A stretch of DNA of 64,000 bases from Trematomus loennbergii (GCA_012861695.1 JAAOOA010000388.1:248001-312000), one strand, 5' to 3'; counted from the first letter of the stretch, positions 33,970 to 46,688 are shown. Numbers and translations are program-made. Notes: generated by a model from the letters alone, not told the origin.

Positions 33970-34751
33970 GTAAGTCCAGATGTGATTAACTTTATAAACT
34001 AATGTGGATCAGAAGTTTAATTATTCAAATAAACACTATAACATTTCTGCTGTTTAAATACTGAGAGCAAAATAAACCAACACTGTTCTTCTATTTATTT
34101 ATAATAATAGTTAAACTGAAGCGTTTCTCTCTTCATATTGAGTGATGGAGGCGACATGTCAAACACATGAAGGACTCTAGAGGTTTCTCAGCATGTGATC
34201 ACACCACACAGCAGGACTTACAGTTATCAGTTATTATTACTTTCTAGTAGTTTCTTTATCATTAAACACACACACGTTTTTATCACAATGTGTTAGAGTT
34301 TAAAATCAGATCTATATCATATCCCACCAATACCAGAGTTATGTCTTAATGCTCATATAGTGAGAACATCTGATGGTATTCAGTTTAAAATATTGAAACT
34401 TTATTGGTTTGTTAACTGTGTTTGTGTGCACAATACATTTCCAGATGCTCAGAGAAGACCAAAACATCCATCATTCACATCTCAATATTAATTAACATTT
34501 AAATATGTACATCTCTAATATTGTCAAGTGATTTATTTAATTTCTGTTTCTTTGGTAACAGTCAGTGACAGCAGGAGCACAGACATGTGATCAGATCACA
34601 CTGACAACACATTACACTCTATTATATATATTATTAAAATGGACTAACAGCAAATCTCAATCAGAACATGTCAAATACTTTTTTCATCAAATGCTTGAGG
34701 TCATTATGTTTCCTCTTTTTTAACACATGTTGTAATTATGTGTTATTATAG

Positions 34752-34919
34752 ACTTACTCTGTGGACTCTCAGAGACTCACTGTGAAGTCGTGGCCTCAGC
34801 TCTGAAGTCTGACCCTCCCATCTGAGAGATCTGGACCTGAGTCACAAATCTGAAGGATTCAGGAGTGGAGCTGCTGATTCTGGACTAAAGAGTCCAAACT
34901 GCAGACTGGAGGCTCTCAG
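34752..34919 (+). pseudogene. NLR gene B: first LRR exon, degenerate
   Basis: Acceptor ttattatag, donor ctcag|gtcagtt, 168 nt like the other LRR exons. The LRR frame (CGLSETHCEVVASALKS) is recognisable, but a 2-nt loss early (actctgtgg versus actcactgtgg in A) and other changes break it. The exon is largely deleted in copy A. Confidence 0.65.
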
Positions 34920-35276
34920 GTCAGTTCACTGACTGAACTTCATCTGTTTGTGTTTATCATTTTCTGAATTTGAAAAAAATACATTTAAAGAATTGTTTCC
35001 ACTTTTGCTAATGACTGAATATTGATCAGAATAACAAAGAGAAGGTGAATGTGTGAGGGAGAGTGTTTGAGCTTCCACAGACTCACTCTGTGCTCCATGA
35101 GTCAGTGGAGATGCTGTCAGTACTGATGAGCTGTGAGGGAGATGAAGGAGTTGTTAAACATCTGATCAAAGTTAAAGTTCCAGATTATCAATGGATTGTT
35201 TCTACATCATCTCTGAGATTAAAGGTCTCCTATCATGCAAAAGTCACTTTCTGATGTCTTTTCTACATCACCATGT

Positions 35277-35372
35277 CTCCCGGTGTGTCCCCGGTGTGTC
35301 CCCGGTGTGTCCCGGTGTGTCCCGTGTGTCCCGGTGTGTCCCGTGTGTGTCCCCGGTGTGTCCCCGGTGTGT
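35277..35372. repeat. CCCCGGTGTGT minisatellite, unit B
   Basis: About nine copies of a 9-12 bp unit. Equivalent to 53149-53254 in unit C; in unit A only one gtgtgtc remains. Confidence 0.9.
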
Positions 35373-36100
35373 CAGGAGACTCACAAAGTGTCAGGAAACA
35401 AACCCCTCTCTCTTTTCCTCCGTACCCACATCTCTAAAAACGGGGGAACAACGGAGCTGATCCAGATTTGCTGCGTCATGACGGCATTACTAAATTGTGG
35501 GCGGGCTTTACACCAACGGGCCAATCAGAAACGTTGCTGTCAGAAACAATGAGACGTGTTCTGGAAGTAATATGGTCTGTGTTTACATTAGCATGCTAAC
35601 ACTCAGAGCTAACCTGCTGGAGAGAGTATGTGTGAAGAAGCAGGAAATAAAAGGAACTCACCTTGTGGTAAACCTGAGAGAGAGAAAGAGTTTGAGCTCC
35701 ACACTGTTTCAGAGAGAATCCTTGATGTGGTTTGGAACATGATATGGAGTTTAATCACGGCAGCATTTAGCTGAGTTTCTGCTGGTAGAATTCTGATCAG
35801 GCATTAGCTCCCCTCCTTTTTTTTTTCAAGCTAAGGACCCGAACCTGCTCTTCTCTAACAGCTGGAACAGAGGGATATGAGGGATTTCTAAAATGCATGA
35901 TCTGTTTGGTATTTTGAGCAAAACACATCATAGACATGTTTTTATATATTTGTATATATCTGAGACCCAGAATATATGCCTAAAGATAGCTGATAGGAGA
36001 CCTTTAAAACCCTGTTTAACTCTGAACAGATTATTAAACCTGGAGTTATTTCAAACAGGAACATTGTTTTCTAAAGTTACATCATGTTCTCTTTATTCAG

Positions 36101-36262
36101 TCTATGGCTGCAGTTGTCAGAGATCAGCTGTCTGCTCTGCCTCAGCTCTGAAGTCCAACATCCATCTGAGAGAGCTGGACCTGAGTGCCAACGCTCTGAA
36201 GGATTCAGGAGTGAGCTGCTGGAGATCTTCTGGAGAGTCCAGACTGCAGACTGGAGACTCTC
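36101..36262 (+). pseudogene. NLR gene B: second LRR exon, degenerate
   Basis: Acceptor tattcag, donor gtcagttc. Only 162 nt instead of 168, with several single-base losses (ctatggctgcagttgtcag; gctctgcctcag). The central LRELDLSANALKDSG is still readable. Confidence 0.7.
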
Positions 36263-36523
36263 GTCAGTTCACTGACTCTCTGTTACTGCTGGAGATCTCA
36301 TGTTTCATTAGTTATTCAACCTGATTCTTCTACATAATTAACTTACATCTATAAAGTTGTAAATGTTCTTTTATTCATTCTTTCATTTGTAGGTACTAAA
36401 GTAAGAACTGCAGAGATACATGTTGACTGATTCTTAAAGGAACTGTAATAGATGTTAGTTTTCAAAGTAAATCTATGTTTTTAATATTTAGTAAACGATA
36501 ACGTCTGAATAAAGTTCATCTGA

Positions 36524-36668
36524 AAGGCAAAGCAAGTTTATTTATATAGCACCTTTCAACACAAGGCAATTCAAGGTGCTTTACAAAAATGAAAGACATT
36601 CAGACAAAGGCATTTAAAAACAGTCATTAAAAAGAAAAGATAATAAAAGAAACATTAACAGAAAAAAT
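36524..36668. repeat. Teleost interspersed repeat, unit B
   Basis: Same insertion as 18317-18480. Confidence 0.55.
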
Positions 36669-36797
36669 AAAAAGTAATATTAGGATAAAGTTAACTTTCT
36701 GAAGAAGACATATGTTTTTGTTCCCATTCATTTCAATGTTGAGTAACACATCTGATTATAAACTGATTTGTATCCTCATCATGTTTTCTTTATTCAG

Positions 36798-36965
36798 TCT
36801 GAGGGGCTGCAGTTTGTCAGAGATCAGCTGTTCTGCTCTGGCCTCAGCTCTGAAGTCCAACATCCATCTGAGAGAGCTGGAACTGTGGAACAACGATCTG
36901 CAGGATTCAGAGAAGCTGCTGAGAGATCTTCTGGAGAGTCCAGACTGCAGACTGGAGACCCTCAG
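36798..36965 (+). CDS. NLR gene B: third LRR exon
   Basis: 168 nt, open, encoding [18 protein letters not shown], then [18 protein letters not shown] and CRLETLR. It differs from copy A at the solvent-exposed LELWNN positions, where ligand-contact variation is expected in LRRs. Confidence 0.85.
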
Positions 36966-37744
36966 GTCAGTAAGGGGTCTCTGCTGGTTCAGCAGTATTG
37001 TATGAACCACAGGGAGGTGTTTCTCTCACTGGGGAAACAGATCAGTGATGTTACCCACTGACTGCAGGCTCTTCATTCTTCCATCAACTATAGAAGGCCA
37101 GCTGAACTGCAAAGCCACACTTTAGTAATCAACTCTCTAACAGATGGGGTTTTACAGAAGAGTGGGAAAGGTAGTCTGTTCTTATGGGATGTTTTTAGTT
37201 TCTAGCCCAGGGGTGTCCAAACTGCGGCCCGGGGGCCAAATGCGGCCCTCAGCAAATTCTGAAAGTATAATGAAATATGGCCCACACATGAAACTTCTGC
37301 TTGTCTTGTATTGTACTTCTTAAATATATATGTACACATATATTACACAGTAGTATTCATGTGTTAATAAGAGCCCACCTTTAAAATAAATTCACTCAAT
37401 TAAAGCTGAAAACATTTTCTAACAAATCTAACTTGATAAGAAAAAAGCCCAATAACTTATTGTTATAACAAGCGTGAAAAAACCCTTCACATTTCCTGTG
37501 ATTATAATCAATCTGAAGCTCCTGTTTAAAGGAATGAGCTGCTAACAGAATAAAGTAAACCCTCTGGAGAGCTGAGAGCTGTTTTGTTTCTTAAAGCATC
37601 TTCAAGTAACAAGCATCCTTTACCTTCATGTGAGGTTTCTGACTTATAACTGAACTCATGAGGCAGTAAACCTCTAGAGAGCGGCCCAGACCTTTATATA
37701 TTTTTTTGTATGTGGCCCTCGGTGAAAAAGGTTTGGACCCCCCC

Positions 37745-38817
37745 TAGGGATGGGTATCGTTAAGGTTTTAACGGTACTACTACTTTTATCGATACCGCTT
37801 ATCGGTCCGGTCTTTTAACGGTACTCTTATCGGTTCTTTTGGAGAGAAAAATGAGGTAAACTAACTATATGTTGTATGTCAGGGACTACGGATGGAAATT
37901 AGCTCAAAGCTAAAATCCGGCATATTTACACTTGAAGCATTATTTGTCTAAAGTGTTCATTAATGTGCATTGTCCCTATTCAAATAAACAATTAAATGAA
38001 AATTAACAAATTGTGAACAAAACTAACATTGCTTTTTATTTAAATGAAATACATAATATTTCACATCAACAGAAACAACAACGTTTTATCAAATCATATT
38101 AAATAATGTGATGACAGAACTGTGAACAGAATGGCTGAAACTTTAACAAACTAAATAACTCAGTTCCCTCTAATCATTAACCCATGTTTGAATCATTGAG
38201 TTAGCTCCGTGTGTTGCTGCCATAGACTGTATATAAAGGTTGCTGCTAGCATACATAATATACCTGACGTGGAAACGTTACTCGTGGATGGGGCTACAGA
38301 GCTACTAGAGAGACAGTCGAACCCGGTGCATTTCTCCGTCTGAATGTGGAACACTTTTGCAAGATGTTTAGACAAATTGCTCGTGTTACCGCCCTGACAT
38401 GCTAAACTCTTATTGCACTTTAGGCAACGAGCGAGACGGGTAAAGTTTAACCACACCTCGGAGCGCGTTCTCTCCGCCATCTCCTCCGTGTGTGTGTTGC
38501 TGCATGTAGCAGCTGCGTGTGTGTAAACTGCCCCGCCCCCTTGCACACAGGCGGGGGAGAGAGATCTCTCGTCTGGATTGGAGAGATCGAAAATACTAAA
38601 AATGACGCATTTTGCAGTCTTGTTGCGTATTAGAAACGGAGTTGGCGACACTAAAACTGCAATATAATGTTTGTGTAGCAATAATACACATGACATATTT
38701 TTTAGATGTCTCCAGTACCGATAAAAAGACTGATAACGTCGGAGCTTAACGGTACCACGGTCTTTAATAATTCAGCCCCGGGGCCCCTTTAATACCGGGG
38801 CTCGGTACCCATCCCTA
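37745..38817 (-). mobile_element. Nested hAT element with BED-finger remnant
   Basis: Ends TAGGGATGGGTATCG and the complement of TAGGGATGGGTACCG. Flanked by the 8-bp duplication ACCCCCCC (37737-37744, 38818-38825) created within the C-run of the older MITE. It is 1073 bp long. Units A and C have the unbroken MITE at this place, so this is a recent, unit-B-specific insertion. Confidence 0.88.
38193..38480 (-). pseudogene. BED zinc-finger N-terminus of a ZBED/hAT transposase
   Basis: From the Met at 38480: MAERTRSEVWLNFTRL, then CLKCNKSLACQGGNTSNLSK, then HLAKVFH, the BED pattern C-x2-C...H-x5-H used by hAT transposases for binding their ends. The frame then wanders into unrelated sequence and stops. 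The catalytic region is absent, so the element is internally deleted. Confidence 0.7.
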
Positions 38818-39009
38818 ACCCCCCCTGTTCTAGACCAATGACTGGTTACTTCCTGTCATGCAGCTGAGAGCTGTGGCAGGCAGTCGTAGTGTTTGCAGAG
38901 AAGATATGATGGGATGTAAAGCATGAGATCAGGACTCTGAAGCTGACTCAAAGAACTAACACTTATTTTAAACTGGATCTAAAACTGTTGGATTGTGTTC
39001 ATCCTACAG

Positions 39010-39201
39010 GATCGGAACATGGATGATAAGCCGATCAGAGCCACGATCCAGAAGACCTGTGAGTACTGAAACCATATCCTCCATTCATCAAGATATGAAA
39101 CTCTTTAATGGAGCATGACCTCAGAGGAACTACACACTCTTCTTTCTCTCTCTCTCTCTCCTTCTCCTCTCAGGTGACAGGAAGTGAAGACACACAGAAA
39201 G
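39010..39201 (+). pseudogene. NLR gene B: two last coding exons
   Basis: Exons 39010-39058 and 39174-39201. The first has 49 nt instead of 41 (gatcggaacatggatgataag replaces gatcaatgatgag), an 8-nt gain that breaks the frame seen in A and C. The second is unchanged. Confidence 0.65.
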
Positions 39202-39300
39202 GTGAGAGGTCGTACCGTGTGAACTTTATTTATTGAGGTTTCAACACGTCTTTCTGGTGTTCCAGACAAATCTGTAAGCTCAGGTTTGATTTGTTCTCAG

Positions 39301-39385
39301 TTTATTCATCACGGGGCGAGTTTGAGACGTGAAGAGGAGCGTGGAGGCATTTTGGAAAATAAAGAAGAAGGCTGCAGCTGATGAG
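39301..39385 (+). other. NLR gene B: 3' UTR exon
   Basis: Acceptor ttgttctcag ends at 39300; AATAAA at 39358-39363. Same as copy A. Confidence 0.6.
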
Positions 39386-39408
39386 AGACTTCCTGTTAGC
39401 TCTCCTGT

Positions 39409-41345
39409 TGGTTTGCTTTTTCAACTCAAGGAGCTCAAAGACTGATTGAAAGTTGATTTGATTTGCATAATTTCTGATTGCTGATTCAATGTGAAGGAAA
39501 ATTCACCTTTGAGTTGATACAGTATATGTGTGCATATAATGCACCCTTTGGCCTAACCTGGGAGAGCCTTATGTTCACTGCCAACCTAAGGACCTCCAAC
39601 ATGTTAATCAAGAATTTATTGAAAGTTATTTGACTGATGTGATTGTTGTATATGGCTCAGCCAGGTTATATGGGATGCAGTCTACTTACAGAGGGGTCAC
39701 TCATTTTGAAATATTACACTTTGTTTTATTTTTCTTTAATTGATCATGCTCATGTAGAATGCTATCACGCTATTGGTTGTTTATAGCATAAAGAACATCT
39801 GATTTAATGTGAGGTAGGAAATAATCATTTGAGGATAAGTATGTGTCATCTCTCGCAAATTATGTTAGTTTAGTGTTTTTGTCTTTGTCTTGTGATTTTC
39901 ACCTTTATTTTTGAATAGTAACATTCCCTCTCGTTTCAGATACTCTGACCTCCCTTCCTGGTGTGTCTCCCACTCCTGTGATTGTCGACCCCGCCCCTGA
40001 TTGTTTCCCCATTACCTGGTGTATTTATTGTCCTCGTCTCCCTTTGTCCTGTGCCAGTTCGTTTCGTTCCTTGTGACAAACAACCAGCATTATCAATCCA
40101 GGATTACCCCCAAGCAGAGCTTCGAGCCACGTCTTATTTAAGTATTTTTGTTGTTCATGCTCCTAGTGTTTTTTCCTCTTTAAGAGTGATTTTGTTTTTT
40201 GTACCACTATAGTTGAGCTTTGGTTTGAATAAAACCTTTTTTTTGTTAAATCCTGTGTGAGTTGTGCATTTGAGTTCATACCCGTTTAATCAGTCGTAAC
40301 AGTATGTGTATTTAAATATGTAATTTACAACAGCTGTAAGATGCTTGATAAGCTTGAATGCACCTTGAAAAAGTGCTTGAATTTGACTTTGGAAAAGGTG
40401 TAAGAACCCTGAATTGAGTTCATGTTTGTTCTAATAAACTGGTTTCAATGGATTAAACCCAAAGTGGCAGAAACAAGAAAACGTCTCATATTTTCACATA
40501 TTTTGTTCATATACTAACATTTATTGGCAAGAACTGACCTTGTCTTGTGAGAACTGAATGTAGAAGTATTTATAAAGTTGGGTTTTTAAGTTAGGGTCAA
40601 ATACAGTTTTTAGAATATAACATTCAGTTTCAAATTCATTGGAATTATGGGTTTTGTTTACAGCGTTAGCGCCAAATTAATGACATTACAAAAACAGCTC
40701 CAAACAAGGCTCACTTACCGTTTCACAGAGTTACAGAACCTCAGGTTATTGGAAACCACTTAAATTCTAATAAATTAAATAAATGTCGTACTATTCCGAC
40801 TCAGTTTTTTTAATGCAGTTATTCAAGCTGAACAATTCTAATGAAAATATGAAAATTAATTAAAACACTTTGTTTTATTTTTCAAAATGATTATTGTTCA
40901 GCACACATGCCCCAAACAGATATTGTGATCCTCCTTGAAAAAGTCTTTAAGCAAAACAACATAGATCTATTGTTGACAACTGACATGGTGGATATTAAAC
41001 TCTCCGGGTAGATGACCAGAGTTTTAGCATCGTATTCAAGATTTATTGTGATTTGTACATAGTGTAAATATATCAATGAAAACCTTAGGTCACAGGCTCC
41101 TCCAATAAACACAGATAGAAAAGTGCAAGGAGAGTCTATATACAAGTAATTGGAATATGATATATTAGATAAATAATGTGTAAGTTGCAGAGATGGCAAA
41201 ATGTGATTTTATGCGGTGAAGTTGCGAAATATGCGGAAATATGCTAAATATGCGAAAAGTTGCGAAATATGCGGGAAGCGGAAAAAAGGTGATTCTTCTC
41301 CCACACCCTGTTACTAGGCTACTACTGAATGAAAGTGAGCCCTTT
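39409..41345. repeat. Spacer block of unit C
   Basis: Same order as in unit B: common start, solo LTR, AT-rich part, then from about 41200 the ttatgcggtgaagttgcg end of a CGGBP1-type transposon. No gene is seen. Confidence 0.8.
39844..40301 (+). mobile_element. Solo LTR, unit C
   Basis: Same element and site as in the other units; flanks GTATG (39839-39843, 40302-40306); 458 bp. Confidence 0.85.
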
Positions 41346-41434
41346 TAAAGAGTTCCTATGATAAACAAGCATACTAGAAGCAAGCTACATCACAAAGTGT
41401 TATTTATGTATTTATATATGGGCTATTTTAATCA

Positions 41435-41549
<115 letters not shown>

Positions 41550-41614
41550 TCTCCGCCTCATTCTGTTTTCATTTACTCGTTCGTTATCTGACCAGCTTCA
41601 ATCTTGTAGGCTGC

Positions 41615-41915
41615 TCACCTCGTTTCTTGTAGCCCTCGAAAGGGTTTTGGAGGTTGATGCCTCGGTGAACGCGAGTTGTTTGGCTTTCTTGTCGCAGCAG
41701 CAGAAAGCATTTTCGAATGTTTGAATGAATCAAAGTTTTCTCTTATGCTCCAACACACAGTTGCACGGGGTGCAGAATAGTTTCCCCCCACTTTCGTGCA
41801 AGACATCAGGGTACTGCTTTGCCCGGTCTTTAGCAGAAATGTTCGTCGGTAAATGAGATGGATTCGATTTTTTGATCTTGGTGTGTTCTCTCTCGTGTGA
41901 GTTCCACACGTTCAC
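41615..41915 (-). pseudogene. CGGBP1-like (hAT-derived) zinc-finger fragment
   Basis: The frame 41730-41915 contains AKDRAKQYPDVLHESGGKLF, then CTPCNCVLEHKRKL. This resembles the N-terminus of CGG triplet repeat-binding protein 1 and related BED-type hAT-derived proteins. The frame shifts near 41735, and a second frame continues to 41615 without a clear family match. Unit B carries only its 5' part, interrupted by the hAT at 22172. Assignment by eye. Confidence 0.5.
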
Positions 41916-41951
41916 TCTACGGTGTTGTTTACCTTCTGTGATGCGCGAGCT

Positions 41952-41968
41952 GATGACGTCGCGTCATC
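41952..41968. promoter_or_regulatory. CRE/ATF-type palindrome, unit C
   Basis: Same palindrome with two TGACG half sites as in unit B, upstream of the CGGBP1-like frame on the minus strand. Confidence 0.45.
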
Positions 41969-42125
41969 ATCACTACTTCACGTCAAGACGAGTTCACTTT
42001 TTTTTTTCTCAACTTTGTGTGGAAAAATGCGGGGATTATGCGCCCTTTTAATAAATATGCACCCTTTTACAAATCTGCGCCATTTTGCTGATTATGCGGT
42101 AAATTATTAATCGCGTTTTTCTGGA

Positions 42126-42490
42126 GGGTCTAAAAGTCCATCTGTCTCATCTGCAATGCGAGCGTGGCTTTATCGAAGAAGGGTAATTTAGGAGCGGCAT
42201 TTCAAAACAGTGCACAAACGCGACTAGACGGAATTCCCTCCTAATTCTGCCCTACGCTCCCAAAAGGTGAGGGACCTGAAAGGACAGCTCAATGCACAGC
42301 AGTCCATTTTCACCAGGCCCAACAACAAGAGCAAGGCTGCTACCATAGCATCTTATCGTGTCAGTCACGTTTTGCGAAACACATGAAGTCTTTCAAAGAC
42401 GGCGAAGTTGTGAAAGAAGCATTCCTGGAGGCTGCCGACGCGCTTTTTGGGGACAGTAAAAATAACAGTAGCATTTCAACAGGTTTTTGA
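42126..42490 (+). pseudogene. N-terminal fragment of hAT-derived protein, unit C
   Basis: Same fragment as 24233-24590, with further damage: a TAATTT insertion after the finger start, and a lost stretch at cacgttttgcgaaacac that breaks RVRHVLAKH. Confidence 0.6.
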
Positions 42491-43480
42491 TATAATAAAA
42501 ACTCAAGTTAGATACCGTTATTAATCAGCTGTAAGTTTTAGTTTGTTTGAACTTATTCATTATAATTATTGTACAAAATGGTATAAGAATGCAAACATTA
42601 AGATCTGTTCTGTTTAAATTGATTATAGTCATTATCAATTCAGGTTAAGAAACTAGTGTTGCTTGCATCCTATTTTAAAGGCATTTCTTTTAATACTCTA
42701 CTAAAATGAGGGTTTGATTCTATTAATTTAGTCTTTTTTATTGCACTTTGGCAGCAGATTCCTGTGTAGCTTCAGATCTGAGTTGTCTTATTAGTAAGCC
42801 TAATTTATACTTTTGTAGCAACACTATTTTTATATAATGGCAAAGAAAGGGTTCAGAGTATTTTCTTTTTTTCCTGTGTCATATGTGTCAGCACTGTTCA
42901 ATGCTTCTTGAAAACATTACCCACTGTAGTTTGTGACGTGTGAATAAACTCCAACTCTGTATAACAACACTGTTGTGTAACTTCAGTTAAATACTTGTAT
43001 GTGTGTAGATTAGAAAGAGGTAAGATAAAGGATCTGCAGTATTTTATGAAGTATTCATCGTACAAAGGTCAGTTTTATACAAGTAGAAGTGTGTATTTAC
43101 CTGGTAGTAGGCTGTCAGTAATGGCTACGCCTCTCTATTTGGACTCTGAGGATTTAGCAGCCAGGTATATATTGCACAGTTTTTAACGGCATATATATAG
43201 TATGCAGGGTTGGGTGAAGTGTTTTGCCCAAAATACCAAAATGCCTCATAGCCCTCTATTTCAGCCCTGATTTTGGCACATCTTGTAAATTAGTTAAATG
43301 TAGCTTTGTGTTTTTATTTAAGTCGCTGTTCATTGTTTTCTATATAAAGCAGATTGAATGATATCCTATGGACGCTGATGTGGGATGTTGTGTCGTCTTT
43401 TGATAACTTTGTTGAGCTTGTTTTTAGCTGCATGTCTTTTTCTATCTCACTGAACAAAGTCCCTGTATGTGAACCATAGA
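42490..43480. other. Non-coding region upstream of gene C
   Basis: Matches 24590-25560 of unit B closely. I see no gene or repeat with clear ends. Confidence 0.5.
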
Positions 43481-43483
43481 CTG

Positions 43484-43493
43484 TATATATAAA
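43484..43493 (+). promoter_or_regulatory. TATA-like box gained in gene C upstream region
   Basis: TATATATAAA lies in a short insertion absent from unit B. The insertion is flanked by TGTGAAC on both sides (about 43469-43475 and 43496-43502). It lies about 70 bp upstream of the ISRE-like motif. Promoter activity is inferred only. Confidence 0.4.
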
Positions 43494-43529
43494 GGTGTGA
43501 ACTGCTTCAGCTGATAAGGCTGGTTATGA

Positions 43530-43640
43530 ATCAGAGGGAGGAGCTGCAGACAGGGAGGGAAGTTGAAAGTGAAAGTATGAAGTCAGACTTGTCAGACTGC
43601 CAGACGCCATTTTACAGCTCAACACGAGGAGAACAACAGG
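43530..43640 (+). other. NLR gene C: putative non-coding first exon with ISRE-like motif
   Basis: Same sequence as 25590-25706, with GAAAGTGAAA at 43565-43574 and donor aacagg|gtgagtg at 43641. The start is not visible. Confidence 0.5.
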
Positions 43641-43855
43641 GTGAGTGTTAACACCAGGATCTGCTTTCTAACACATTCATTATTTACTCTGTTTTACTGG
43701 ATGTCAGAAAATAACTTATTGGTTAAAAATCTGCGTCCTAGAGTCCATGAGACTTCAAGTGTTGTACACTGTTATTATTTCCTGTTTTCTGATTCATCAG
43801 AGTTACATAACATGTGACAGCCCAGCGCAGTCAAAATGGAGAGCGGCCTGAAGTC

Positions 43856-43932
43856 TGTGTGTGTGTGTGTGTGTGTGTGTGGTTGTGTGTGTGTTGTGTG
43901 TGTGTGTGTGTGTTGTGTGTGTGTGTGTGTGT
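43856..43932. repeat. (GT)n microsatellite, gene C intron 1
   Basis: Shorter than its unit B counterpart and broken by ggttg and gttgtg interruptions. Confidence 0.95.
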
Positions 43933-44838
43933 CACACTGACACGCTTTCACTCTCAATCTCACGCTCTCACGCTGCCCAAACTATTCTCACGCCAAAAAC
44001 AAGAATACGAAGACTAGAAACGGTTTTGAAAACTTTTGTCACGTAGTGATCGTCTTCTCAATAGAACATCTTTGATAATGTCTTCTGGCCAATCAGAATC
44101 ACGATAACGGCGTGGTGTTGTTGCAGGAAGTCCCGACGGAGAATACTTTTGCGGTAGTACATCTCTATATACATCGATACAACATATCAACACGTAATGA
44201 AATAAGACCCCACGGTTTGATGATTGATAGGTGTGTGGGCTGTCTTTCATTTTGACACACAGAACAATGGGGCTATCCATATCCACAATGTAAAGTAATT
44301 CACACAGCCTCTTCCTCTTCTCTCTGTGAGGAGCAGCAGGTTCAGCTTTCAGAACAAAGTCACACAAAACTAAAATGCCATTCATTTTTTTTAAATATGT
44401 CGTGTAGTAATAGATTTATTTATTTTTCTTCTCAAGAGAGTACCAGAATGTGTATTTTATGTTAGTATTTAAAAAATCTCCTGGGGGAGAATCCCCCCAG
44501 ACCCCCCTGCAGGGGTTGGGTTTCAGCATGTCAACTCTTTCACTTGTGGGGAAATTGCAGGATTGGCTCCAGGTCACCCTTTTTATTTACTACAAGACAA
44601 ATGTGCCTTTTTATTTCATACAGTTCAATTTGGATTGAGAGAGACAGGGAAATAATCTAAACCTCACGCGTGGCGTTTCACTGTCGGGGGGAGCGTGTAT
44701 GTAATTACATTGCAAATACTGACTTGAGCCCCATCACTGTATGGGTTAGCCCTACCATAGATTACCCAACACAAATACTCTGGAGCCGCAAATGCCGACT
44801 CGTATTGCGCATGCGCAGATCTAAGATCCAGTAGAAAT

Positions 44839-46009
44839 TAGGGCTGTGCATCTTCACTGGTCTCACGATTCGATTCGATTACGATTATCCTGTCAACGAT
44901 TCGATTCAATTCGATATCCCGATGCATCACGATGCATCACGATTCATACCAATGCGTTGCATCCTCAATTTTCTGTATTACTGCACATGGCTTATTTTTC
45001 ATCAATGCATACATGCAGTAAATACATATGAACTCTCTTTATATTATTTAGAAAGTGCTTCAGAAATCAATAACATAAATGTCTTGACATTAAATTATAA
45101 ACCAAAATAAATTAATTGTATATGTCTAGCCTCCCTATATCTGTGTGTGAAGTTGTTCCATCCGCAAAAACTAAAAACTAATGCTTCTGCAGTCTAGCTG
45201 CAGCTTCTAGCAACAGTCTTCTGTTAAAGAAAGGACACTGAATGTCCTGAATGTGGCATCACACACAGGACTTGAGTCTGAACACAGCAGACAACAGGAG
45301 TATTTACAACAGCATATTAAAACAAAAATACTGCATGTGGGTGCACACTTACATTCTCTGTCTTACTGTTACATAATGTATGAGATTAAGTTAGCTTCAT
45401 CATATCTCAATCAGTGATTAAGTGAATAATAAAGTTTCTATCGGGTCACTATCAGCCTGTCACTCATTATTTTCAGGGAGGGGGCGGGGCTTGGAGGAAC
45501 GGAGAGGAGACGGTGATCGCGGAAGCTTTCCTCCTGCCTTCACAAACTTTACACACGTATATAATAATATCGTCTGAAAATTGCTAGAGGACATTCATAC
45601 TCTGCAATCCAAGACTTAATTAAATCCACCAAAAACCTGACATGATTGTAACGCGATTATTTTTGAAAAACATAAATCCCTGTGTCTCTGAGCCGCAGCG
45701 ACACGGAGTGATTCAGAGCGGGTCCTTCTGCTGTTGGTTCTGGACTGGTGTTCTTGTGTTGGGATAAAGCAGACTGCTCCGTGTTTGGTGCCGCTGTGCC
45801 GCTGTCACGTCTGTTCCCTGATCTCTGCGTCACCGACCGATTTGATATTAAAGTGACAGAAAAAAAAACATTATAGTAAAGCCGCGGCCGGAAAATCAGG
45901 AAGCAACGTTACTACGCTATAATCGGTTATCTTCCGTCACTGCATCGAGACCGAATCGTCCACGTCCGCATCGCAATGCATCGTAGAAACGATTATTTTC
46001 AAACCCCTA
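44839..46009. mobile_element. hAT-like non-autonomous element (TAGGGCTGTGCA), unit C
   Basis: Same insertion as 26978-28149; TSD GTAGAAAT at 44831-44838 and 46010-46017. Confidence 0.82.
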
Positions 46010-46156
46010 GTAGAAATGATAAAAAAGTAAAAGTCTGCTGCTTATTGTTCTACTAGGCCAAAATAGAGTCAAAGAGTATATGAGAGTGAGAGTGTGTTAA
46101 TTAATATATTTGGCAGTTTGGAGTAAGTCTGTAGATTTGTTTGTGTGTGTGTTTCA

Positions 46157-46416
46157 TAGGCCTCTCACGATAATTAATTTTGTTGGATACATTTTCCCGG
46201 AAATTATTGTGATAAACGATAATATTGTCGGCACCGTTGTATGACCATTTTAGACCACTGACATAATGATAATATATAATAATAATTCAAGTACATCCTT
46301 TCAAACTGCTAGTCACATCCTCATGTAAATGGCAATTTATCGAGGTCAGAAAAGTTATCGAGTTCATTTTTATTTATCGTACGATAAGTCAATTAATTGC
46401 TTATCGCGACAGGCAC
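46157..46416. mobile_element. Small MITE-like inverted-repeat element, unit C
   Basis: Same insertion as 28303-28560, with similar uncertain borders. Confidence 0.5.
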
Positions 46417-46688
46417 ACAATAAAACAGTGGAAACAAACATGTTTGACTTTCATTAGTGAATGAAACTGTGTGCCCTTTATAGTCTGTGTCCATTATTGT
46501 GTATTTGTATATATTGATATATATCCTATATATATGCTAAGGTCCCGCTGCTGACACGATAGCAGTCATTTTGTGCGCATATGTGTAATTAAACCCATGA
46601 TATCAAAATCTCACTCCAGCCAGGTACCCAAAGTTGGCAACCCTGGTGTGTGTGTGTGTGTGTCCAGTGTTACTGGTTTATCTCTCAG

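Larger units (their letters stand above)
37208..38827. mobile_element. hAT-type MITE of unit B, split by a nested element
   Basis: Same MITE as 19009-19556, with TTCTAGCC at the left and TTCTAGAC at the right (38828-38835). It is interrupted at 37744 near its right end by another element, leaving only the last few bases (ccccctg) beyond it. Confidence 0.88.

Noticed and set aside
35191..35552. Cys/Pro/Val-repeat frames (also 52963-53431)
   Set aside because: Produced by the CCCCGGTGTGT minisatellite.
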